This document shows, one piece after another, positions 8,440-14,471 of a stretch of 20,328 nt of DNA. Both the position numbers and the translations under genes were made by a program. Location of the stretch: assembly GCA_007128755.1 (NCBI GenBank), contig SKWV01000177.1, positions 1-20,328 on the forward strand, written 5' to 3'. The notes beneath the pieces were generated by a model that was not told where the DNA came from, ran no database searches, and worked only from the letters and a program-made list of their open reading frames with translations. Source of the stretch: Trueperaceae bacterium. Its GTDB lineage: Bacteria > Deinococcota > Deinococci > Deinococcales > Trueperaceae. Position 1 is the stretch's first letter. Each line of letters opens with the position of its first letter.

Positions 8440-8457
8440 GTGAGGAAAGGTGGGCGC

Positions 8458-9450
8458 ATGCGCATCCAGATCGACCGGGATCTCCCGGTCCCGGTCACCA
8501 CGCAGATACAGGGCCAGATCGAGTACGGGGTCAGCAACGGAGACTTCCCGGCCGGCAGTCGCCTGCCGTCGGTCCGCGACCTCGCGCTCGAACTGCGCGT
8601 CTCGCCCGTGACCGTCTCGCAGGTCTACAAGAGCCTCCAGGCCAAGGGGCTAATCGCGACGGTTCAGGGGACGGGTACGTTCGTGCGGTCGCTCGCAGCC
8701 GAGGAAGCCGTGCGGCCGGGCAGGTCGCGGACGGATGAGTTGCTCCGACAGGCGCTCGTGACGGCAGAGCGCGAGGGCCTCGGCCGAGCGGAGACCCTCG
8801 AGCGCTTCCAGCACCTCGTGGCGCAGAGTCGCCACGGCTATCCACTGCGGGCGGTGTTCGTCGGCGTCTACGCTCATGTGACCCGCGCCTACGCCGCCGA
8901 CCTCCGACGGCATCTTCGGGCGTCGGATACGTTGAGCGCCACCACGTTCGAGGGGCTTGCCGCCGATCCCTCCGCGCGCACCGTCATCGAGGCGGCGGAT
9001 CTCGTGCTGACGTTCGCGCATCGTGTGTCGGACCTGCGTCCGTACGTGCCGCCGAGCTTCGAGGTCGCGACGGTGAACCTGATCCCGTCGGAGCGCACGC
9101 GCGTCGCGTTGGCCGAGATCGACCCACTGGCACAGTTGGTCATCATCAGTACGATTCCGGAGTTCCTACCCACGTTCCGGCGCGCCGTTGCCCGCTTCGC
9201 CAGCCACGTGGAGTCGGTGCGTGCCGCCATACACGGTACGCGCGAGGCCAGGGAGGCGCTGGCGAGGGCGGACGTGGTTGTGTACGGAACAGGTTCCGAG
9301 ACGGTGCTCGACGGATTGCCGTCGCACGTTCGCTCGTTCGAGTACCGCCATGTCCCCGACCCCATCCACGTCGAGCGGGTCCTGCTCCCGATCATCACGC
9401 AACTGCGCGAGAGGCTGTCGCGCGTATCCCGTACCCAGGAGGCACGATGA
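8458..9450 (+). CDS. GntR-family transcriptional regulator with a large C-terminal sensing domain
   Basis: This is a 330-residue cytoplasmic DNA-binding protein. Residues 1-77 are a clear GntR winged helix-turn-helix: PVPVTTQIQGQIEYGVSNGD, LPSVRDLALELRVSPVTVSQ and the wing GLIATVQGTGTFV. Residues about 110-320 form an alpha/beta region with alternating strands such as LRAVFVGVY, ADLVLTFAH, AQLVIIST and ADVVVYGTGS. It is not an obvious FCD, UTRA or aminotransferase domain. It resembles a Rossmann-like effector region seen in some GntR-type proteins of high-GC bacteria, but I cannot name the ligand. The ATG start is preceded by AGGAAAGG; homology starts exactly there, although the frame stays open far upstream. 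Its stop overlaps the next gene as ATGA, so it heads the operon and probably senses a pathway intermediate. Confidence 0.9.
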   Translation: MRIQIDRDLPVPVTTQIQGQIEYGVSNGDFPAGSRLPSVRDLALELRVSPVTVSQVYKSLQAKGLIATVQGTGTFVRSLAAEEAVRPGRSRTDELLRQALVTAEREGLGRAETLERFQHLVAQSRHGYPLRAVFVGVYAHVTRAYAADLRRHLRASDTLSATTFEGLAADPSARTVIEAADLVLTFAHRVSDLRPYVPPSFEVATVNLIPSERTRVALAEIDPLAQLVIISTIPEFLPTFRRAVARFASHVESVRAAIHGTREAREALARADVVVYGTGSETVLDGLPSHVRSFEYRHVPDPIHVERVLLPIITQLRERLSRVSRTQEAR

Positions 9451-10151
9451 AGATCCGTGACATGCACTGGCAGCAAGTCGAGGACTACCTCGAGCACGAC
9501 GACCGCTGCATCCTGCCGCTCGGCTCCGTGGAGCAGCATGCCTTCCTGAGCCTGGCGGTTGACGCCATCCTCTCGGAGCGCGTGGCCGCCGACGCGGCCG
9601 AACCTCTCGGCGTACCGGTCTTCCCGGCGCTTCCGTACGGTCTCGCGCCGTACTTCCAGGCGTACCCCGGAAGCATGACCCTGCGTGTCGACACCTACGT
9701 CCGTGTCGTGCGAGAGCTGCTCGACGGCATGCGCCGCAGCGGGTTCCGCCGTGTGCTCATCGTCAACGGGCACGGCGGGAACGCTCCGGCGGGTGCGCTG
9801 GCGCAGGAGTACACGGTCGATCACCCAGAGATGCGCATCAAGTTCCACAACTGGTGGTCGGCACCCCGCGTCGCCGAGGCGACGCAGCGCATCGACCCGT
9901 TGGGATCCCACGCCTCGTGGTCCGAGAACTTCCCCTGGACGCGGCTCGACGGCGTCGTGCTGCCCGAGCGCCGCAAGGACGCCATGGATCTCGACCTGTT
10001 GCGTGTCCTCGATCCGGTCGCCGTCCGCGAGTACGTGGGTGACGGGAACTACGGGGGCACGTACCAGAAGGACGACGCGACGATGCTCGGCCTCTGGTCC
10101 GTCGCCGTCGAGGAGACGCGCGCGCTGCTCGATGGGTCATGGGGATCGTGA
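9447..10151 (+). CDS. Creatininase-family metal-dependent amidohydrolase
   Basis: This 234-residue cytoplasmic enzyme belongs to the creatininase superfamily, which includes creatinine amidohydrolase, formamide-pyrimidine deformylase (ArfB) and the mycofactocin peptidase MftE. All hydrolyse a C-N bond with two divalent metals. Visible ligands are E29 and H31 in PLGSVEQHA, D39 in AVDA and H109 in the hallmark NGHGGN (107-112). A conserved HASWSE stretch (155-160) matches the family's HAG..E motif. The usual QHGPHLPLGTD block reads QHAFLSLAVD, so the second histidine is absent. That suggests a subfamily with a different substrate. AGGAGG at 9437-9442 is the ribosome-binding site, and the start overlaps the regulator's stop by 4 bases. 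Opening of a cyclic amide or cleavage of a small amide is plausible; the substrate is unknown. Confidence 0.9.
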   Translation: MKIRDMHWQQVEDYLEHDDRCILPLGSVEQHAFLSLAVDAILSERVAADAAEPLGVPVFPALPYGLAPYFQAYPGSMTLRVDTYVRVVRELLDGMRRSGFRRVLIVNGHGGNAPAGALAQEYTVDHPEMRIKFHNWWSAPRVAEATQRIDPLGSHASWSENFPWTRLDGVVLPERRKDAMDLDLLRVLDPVAVREYVGDGNYGGTYQKDDATMLGLWSVAVEETRALLDGSWGS

Positions 10152-11095
10152 GCGTGCAGCCGACCGCCGTCGCCTCCCTGCCGGACGTGCTGGACACCCT
10201 CGCCCCCGGGGCCCGGCTCCGGACGCTCGTTCGCACGGCTACCGATCCCGTCACCATGGTGCCGCTCCTGGCGGTGCGCGGCACGCAGGCCGGACCAACG
10301 GTGGTCGTGACGGCCGGAGTGCACGGCGCCGAGTACGCTTCCATCGTCGCGGCCTATCGGCTGGCCGAAAGGGGTCCCGAGGAGCTAGCAGGCATGCTCG
10401 TCGTGCTGCCGATCGTGAACCGCCCCTCGTTCGCGGCGCGGTCGATCTACGTCAACCCGATCGACGGGTTGAACCTCAACCGACAGTTCCCGGGCGATGC
10501 CGGAGGCAGCTTCGCGCAGCAGCTCGCAATCTGGTTGATGGACGGCTGGGTGCGGCACGCCGACGCGTTCATCGACCTCCACGGCGGCGACCTCAACGAG
10601 GCGCTGACGCCGTTCGTGCTCCACGCCCGCGGCGACGCCCGCGCGGAGGAGCTCGCGCACGTGTTCGGGATTCCCTACGTGGTGGCGTCCGGAAGCCCAG
10701 GCCACTCGTACTCCGGGGCAACCGCCCTCGGGGTGCCGGCGGTCCTCGCCGAGGCCGGCGGGCAAGGGTCGTTCTCGGAGGGTGACGTGCTGACGCTCGT
10801 CGACGGCACCGAACGGGTGATGCGTCACCTCGGCATGCGCGACGGGACGGTCGCGCCGCGGGCCACGATCGCGATCGACCGATTCGAAGTGCTGACCTCG
10901 GACGTAGAGGGCGCCTGGTACCCGACCGTGCGGTTGGGCAGCCGCGTCGAAGCAGGTGAGCGGCTCGGCGTGGTGCGGGATCTGCTCGGCGACGTGATCC
11001 AGGATGTCGCCGCGCCGGTGACCGGCACCGTCCTCTACTACGTGGCCAGCCTCGCGATCAACGAAGGCGATCCGCTTGTGGGGGTGGGCGCATGA
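10148..11095 (+). CDS. Succinylglutamate desuccinylase/aspartoacylase-family zinc hydrolase (M14-like)
   Basis: This roughly 315-residue cytoplasmic zinc amidohydrolase belongs to the AstE/AspA family, whose members remove acyl groups from amino acids (N-succinylglutamate, N-acetylaspartate). With the start used here, zinc ligands are H59 and E62 (GVHGAEY) and H145 (DLHGGD). NLNRQFPG (about 109-116) carries the Asn/Arg pair that holds the substrate carboxylate. E202 in LAEAGGQG is the likely general base. A beta-rich C-terminal domain follows, ending in a lipoyl-like stretch (VAAPVTGTVLYYV...INEGDPL) common in bacterial members. Start choice: GTG 10148 overlaps the previous stop as GTGA, matching the other junctions of this operon. 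ATG 10139 (318 residues) and GTG 10154 are also possible. The natural acyl substrate is unknown. Confidence 0.88.
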   Translation: MSVQPTAVASLPDVLDTLAPGARLRTLVRTATDPVTMVPLLAVRGTQAGPTVVVTAGVHGAEYASIVAAYRLAERGPEELAGMLVVLPIVNRPSFAARSIYVNPIDGLNLNRQFPGDAGGSFAQQLAIWLMDGWVRHADAFIDLHGGDLNEALTPFVLHARGDARAEELAHVFGIPYVVASGSPGHSYSGATALGVPAVLAEAGGQGSFSEGDVLTLVDGTERVMRHLGMRDGTVAPRATIAIDRFEVLTSDVEGAWYPTVRLGSRVEAGERLGVVRDLLGDVIQDVAAPVTGTVLYYVASLAINEGDPLVGVGA

Positions 11096-12129
11096 GGCTC
11101 GCCATCGTCGGAGCCGGCGCCATAGGCGGCACCATCGGTGCCTACCTCGTGCGGGCCGGCCACGACGTGACGTTCGTCGATGTCGACCGCGATCACGTCG
11201 AGGCGATCCGCACGACCGGGCTCCGCATCGAGGGACCGATCGACGCGTTTCGCGTCGAGGCTCCCGCGTACGTAGCGGGCGAGGTACCTGGCACCTTCGA
11301 GACCGTGCTCCTGTGTGTGAAGGCTCACGCGACCGAGGCGGCTTGCCGTGGCCTGCTGCCCTTCCTCGACGCCGACGGGCACGTCGTGTCGGCGCAGAAC
11401 GGCCTGAACGAGTTGGTGATCGCGCAGATCGTCGGCCGCCCGCGCACGATCGGTTGCTTCGTCAACTTCGGCGCCGACTACCTGGAGCCCGGTGTCATCC
11501 ACTACGGTGGTCGCGGCGCCGTGGTGCTCGGTGAGCTCGACGGCAGTGACACACCTCGCCTGCGCGCGCTGCTCGCGGCCTTCCGGCAGTTCGACGACGA
11601 TGCCCTCGCCACCACCAACATCTGGGGCTTTCTGTGGGCGAAGCTCGCTGTCGGTTCGATGATCTTCGCGACCGCTCTGACCGACGAGGGTATCGCCTCC
11701 TGCTACGACATGCCAGCCTATCGGCCGCTCTTCATCGCAATCGCGCGCGAGGTACTGGCGGTCGCGCAAGCGCGTGAGGTATCGCCCGAGCCGTTCGACG
11801 GTTTCGACCCCAGCGCCTTCATGCCCGGTGTGCCCGAGGAGGTCACGATGCGCTCCCTCGACGAAATGGTCGCCTTCAACCGGCGCTCCGCCAAGATCCA
11901 CTCGGGTGTGTGGCGCGATCTTGCCGTGCGCAAGCGCCGCACCGAGGTCGATGCCCAGCTCGGCATGATCCCGGTGCTCGCCGCCGACGGGGAACTGAAG
12001 ACGCCGCTGGTCGCACGCATCGTGGAGATGATCCACGAGGTCGAGGATGGGGCGCGAGAGCGTTCGCTCGACAACCTTCGCGAACTCGACGAGCTCCGAC
12101 GCCGTGGTGCGGCCGAGGTGGCATCGTGA
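11092..12129 (+). CDS. Ketopantoate reductase family protein (PanE/ApbA-like)
   Basis: This is a 345-residue NAD(P)H-dependent oxidoreductase. It has an N-terminal Rossmann fold with GAGAIGG (7-13), the QNGLNE motif (N103), K184 in WAKLAVGS as the expected catalytic lysine, and a helical C-terminal domain with SGVWRDL (271-277) and RRTEVDAQLG (E285), corresponding to the SSM..D....TEID..NG block of PanE. Authentic PanE reduces 2-ketopantoate to pantoate for coenzyme A synthesis. This protein is longer than the usual roughly 300 residues, with an extra charged tail, and sits in a hydrolase operon. It therefore more likely reduces another 2-keto acid, or works in reverse on a 2-hydroxy acid. 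It starts at ATG 11092, overlapping the upstream TGA as ATGA. Confidence 0.88.
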   Translation: MRLAIVGAGAIGGTIGAYLVRAGHDVTFVDVDRDHVEAIRTTGLRIEGPIDAFRVEAPAYVAGEVPGTFETVLLCVKAHATEAACRGLLPFLDADGHVVSAQNGLNELVIAQIVGRPRTIGCFVNFGADYLEPGVIHYGGRGAVVLGELDGSDTPRLRALLAAFRQFDDDALATTNIWGFLWAKLAVGSMIFATALTDEGIASCYDMPAYRPLFIAIAREVLAVAQAREVSPEPFDGFDPSAFMPGVPEEVTMRSLDEMVAFNRRSAKIHSGVWRDLAVRKRRTEVDAQLGMIPVLAADGELKTPLVARIVEMIHEVEDGARERSLDNLRELDELRRRGAAEVAS

Positions 12130-12899
12130 TCGCCCGTTTCGACGGCGCCACGGTGCTCGTCACGGGTGCGGCCCACGGGTTCGGGCGCGCGATCGCGCTC
12201 GCGTTCGTCGAGCGCGGTGCGACCGTGTGGGCGTGCGATGTCCTCGCCGACTCGCTCGCCGAGACCGCTCGGTTGGGTGCCGGTCGTGATGGCGCCCTGC
12301 ACACGCGGATTGTCGACATCACCGTCCGCGACGCAGTCATGGCCTTCGTCTCCGAGGCCGAGGGAGCGAGCGCCTCCGGAGCCGTCGACGTGCTCGTGAA
12401 CAACGCAGGTGGCGTCGGTGGGCAGGTCGGTCGACCGATGGAGGAGATCACCCCGGATGCGTGGCGCGCGCTGTTCGCGATCAACGTCGACGCCGCCTTC
12501 GCCTTCTCCCAGGCGGTGGTGCCGGGCATGAAGCGCGTGGGCTCGGGCCGGATCATCAACATCTCGAGCGGTGCGGGACTCGGCGTCAGCCTCACCGGCA
12601 TCCAGGCCTATGCCAGCGCCAAAGCCGCCCAGATCGGGCTCACGAGGCAGTTGGCCCACGAGCTCGGGCGCGACGGCATCACCGTGAACAACGTCGCTCC
12701 CGGCTTCGTGCGGTCCAATCCGACCACCGAGCGCCAGTGGCAATCCTACGGCGAGGCGGGGCAGGAGGCGCTGCTCGAACGCATCGCGATGCGTCGTCTC
12801 GGCACGCCCGACGACATCGCCCATGCGGTCGTCTTCTTCGCGTCGCCGTTCGCCGGCTGGGTCACGGGTCAGGTGCTGTCCGTCGACGGTGGCAAGTGA
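12126..12899 (+). CDS. Short-chain dehydrogenase/reductase (SDR, classical)
   Basis: This 257-residue NAD(P)-dependent oxidoreductase shows the full classical SDR set: TGAAHGFG cofactor loop (13-20), D64 in the VDIT stretch, NNAG (92-95), N120, the ISS serines (147-148), and YASAK giving Y162 and K166. PGFVRS (192-197) and a SVDGG C-terminus are typical of the FabG-like branch. The C at residue 37 and D at 38 after the second strand suggest a preference for NAD(H), which is only an inference. The start is GTG 12126, overlapping the PanE-like stop as GTGA; the frame is open upstream, but homology begins at this codon. In this operon it probably oxidises or reduces an alcohol or keto intermediate freed by the hydrolases. 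Confidence 0.92.
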   Translation: MIARFDGATVLVTGAAHGFGRAIALAFVERGATVWACDVLADSLAETARLGAGRDGALHTRIVDITVRDAVMAFVSEAEGASASGAVDVLVNNAGGVGGQVGRPMEEITPDAWRALFAINVDAAFAFSQAVVPGMKRVGSGRIINISSGAGLGVSLTGIQAYASAKAAQIGLTRQLAHELGRDGITVNNVAPGFVRSNPTTERQWQSYGEAGQEALLERIAMRRLGTPDDIAHAVVFFASPFAGWVTGQVLSVDGGK

Positions 12900-14296
12900 C
12901 AGCGTCCGTCGCTCCGGCCGAGGTACTCACGGCGCTCGACGCCACCCTCGACGCCGACCTCGCGACGCTCTTCGAGTTCATCCGCATCCCCAGCGTCTCG
13001 GCCGACTCACGCCGCGGCGCGGACATGCGTCGCGGCGCCGAGTTCGTCGCCGCGCGCCTGCGCGAGGCGGGCCTGAGCGATGTCGAGGTGCACGACACCG
13101 AGCGCCACCCGCTGGTGACCGCCGCCTGGCGCGGCGCACCCGGGGCGCCGACCGTGCTGGTCTATGGCCACTACGACGTGCAGCCACCGGAGCCGCTCGA
13201 GCGCTGGACTTCGCCGCCATACGAGCCGACCGTCCGCGACGGCCGCGTGTATGCGCGCGGGGCGTCGGACGACAAGTCGCCCATGTTCATTCCGATCACG
13301 GTCGTCGCCGCCTACCTCCGTGCGATCGGCCGGCTTCCCGTGAACGTGGTGTTCCTGTACGAGGGCGAGGAGGAGATCGGCAGCCCCTCCCTCGCTCCCT
13401 TCGTGAAGCGCGAGGCCGAGCGCCTGCGCGCCGACCTGGTGCTCAGTGCCGACGGCGGGATGTGGCGTGCCGATCACCCGACCACGATGATCAGCACCCG
13501 CGGTTTGACCGCGCTCGAGTTCACCCTCCGCGGTGCGGCCAAGGATCTGCACTCCGGTCGACACGGCGGCGGCGTTGCCAATCCGCTTCACGCGATGGCC
13601 CGACTCGTCGCCGGCCTTCATGGCGATGACGGCCGCGTCGCGGTGCCCGGGTTCTACGACGACGTCAGGCCCATTCCAGACGCCCTTCGTGAGGCCACGC
13701 GCGCCCTACCATTCGACGACGCGGCGTACCTGGCAGAAATCGGTGCGCCGGCCACCTTCGGCGAGGTCGGCTTCAGCACCCTTGAGCGGCAGTGGAACCG
13801 GCCCACCCTGGAGCTGAACGGCATGTGGGGCGGGTACACGGGTGAGGGAAGCAAGACCGTGCTGCCGAGCGAGGCGCACGCCAAGGTGACCTGTCGCTTG
13901 GTCGCCGATCAGGACCCCGACGATGTCCGCGACAAGGTGGTGCGGCATCTGCACGCCACCCTGCCGCCCGGCGTCACGCTCGAGGTTCGTTCCGAGCGTC
14001 CGGGCGCCGCCGCCTATCGCTTGCGTGACGACCACCCCGGGCTGCTCACGGCCGTCGCCTCACTCCGGACGGTGTACGGCGTCGATCCCTGGGTGATCGG
14101 CATGGGCGGATCCGTGCCGATCTGTGAGACCTTCCAGCGGTATCTCGGCATGGACACGGTCTTCTTCTCGTTCGCCGTCGGCGACGAGGATATTCACGCC
14201 CCCAACGAGTTCTTCCGCCTCGCTCGCTTCGCCGAGGGGAGGAGCGCCTGGGCCGACTACCTGGCGCGCCTCCCGCGGGTCATGGCCGGTGGCTGA
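12896..14296 (+). CDS. M20-family dipeptidase (carnosine dipeptidase/DapE-like)
   Basis: This 466-residue cytoplasmic di-metal peptidase has all five metal ligands of the M20 family: H92 and D94 (GHYDVQPPEP), D125 (ASDDK, bridging), E159/E160 in EGEEEIGS (general base and ligand), D186 (SADGG) and H434 (DIHAPNEFF). The lid domain includes AAKDLHSG (H219). The length and the DVQPP and YEGEEEIGS blocks match the CNDP-type dipeptidase subgroup, which acts on Xaa-His, beta-alanyl and similar dipeptides. It is distinct from the M20 amidohydrolase of the minus-strand operon, which lacks these blocks. The start is GTG 12896, overlapping the SDR stop as GTGA. The open frame reaching back to 12461 is antiparallel noise over the SDR gene. 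Confidence 0.93.
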   Translation: MTASVAPAEVLTALDATLDADLATLFEFIRIPSVSADSRRGADMRRGAEFVAARLREAGLSDVEVHDTERHPLVTAAWRGAPGAPTVLVYGHYDVQPPEPLERWTSPPYEPTVRDGRVYARGASDDKSPMFIPITVVAAYLRAIGRLPVNVVFLYEGEEEIGSPSLAPFVKREAERLRADLVLSADGGMWRADHPTTMISTRGLTALEFTLRGAAKDLHSGRHGGGVANPLHAMARLVAGLHGDDGRVAVPGFYDDVRPIPDALREATRALPFDDAAYLAEIGAPATFGEVGFSTLERQWNRPTLELNGMWGGYTGEGSKTVLPSEAHAKVTCRLVADQDPDDVRDKVVRHLHATLPPGVTLEVRSERPGAAAYRLRDDHPGLLTAVASLRTVYGVDPWVIGMGGSVPICETFQRYLGMDTVFFSFAVGDEDIHAPNEFFRLARFAEGRSAWADYLARLPRVMAGG

Positions 14297-14471
14297 GCCG
14301 CACCGAGGCGCTCCTAACGGTCCGGCAGACGACCTGTGGACCGAGCTGCGGCGCCTCGCCGACGAGGAGGAAGGCCTCAGCCGTCTGCTGTCGGACGAGA
14401 TGGGTCGCGCGCACGGTCTGGCGGATGGCGGCACCCTCGGCTCGCTGCGACGTGAGGCGCTCGATCGATGA
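14289..14471 (+). CDS. Small acidic/basic helical protein of unknown function, 60 residues
   Basis: I do not recognise this protein. It starts at GTG 14289, overlapping the M20 dipeptidase stop by 8 bases, and ends in TGA 14469-14471, overlapping the M28 start as ATGA. The junctions match those of its neighbours, and without it the operon would have an isolated 171-base gap. The composition is highly charged with no membrane segment or signal peptide. Residues about 16-38 (LWTELRRLADEEEGLSRLL within it) should form an amphipathic helix, as should the C-terminal LGSLRREALDR. It could be a small accessory subunit of the adjacent peptidases, or merely a translational bridge. No Shine-Dalgarno site stands out, as expected for a coupled start. 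Confidence 0.6.
   Translation: MAEPHRGAPNGPADDLWTELRRLADEEEGLSRLLSDEMGRAHGLADGGTLGSLRREALDR

Larger units (their letters stand above)
8082..8457. other. Divergent intergenic control region between the two operons
   Basis: These 376 bases separate the minus-strand importer operon from the plus-strand GntR operon. They contain the ribosome-binding site of binding protein 1, a promoter candidate for the minus operon (8257-8286), a possible promoter for the regulator (8405-8434) and the 18-base inverted repeat at 8422-8439. The middle part (about 8245-8290) is locally richer in A and T than the coding DNA around it. A half-site-like GTCACAT occurs at 8348-8354. No credible small gene is seen. 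Confidence 0.7.

Noticed and set aside
7615..8457. Upstream extension of the GntR reading frame
   Set aside because: The frame happens to be open, but the added sequence covers the divergent control region and part of binding protein 1. GntR homology and a ribosome-binding site point to ATG 8458.
11092..12129. Assignment as authentic PanE of pantothenate synthesis
   Set aside because: Context is catabolic, no panB, panC or panD is nearby, and the protein has an extended tail, so only family-level naming is safe.
12461..12895. Upstream extension of the M20 dipeptidase frame
   Set aside because: It lies entirely over the SDR gene out of frame; the GTGA overlap at 12896 gives the natural start.
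14289..14471. Possible ribosomally made peptide precursor, given the nearby MftE-like creatininase family
   Set aside because: No radical SAM enzyme or other maturase is present, and the small protein has no leader/core pattern or mycofactocin-like C-terminus.
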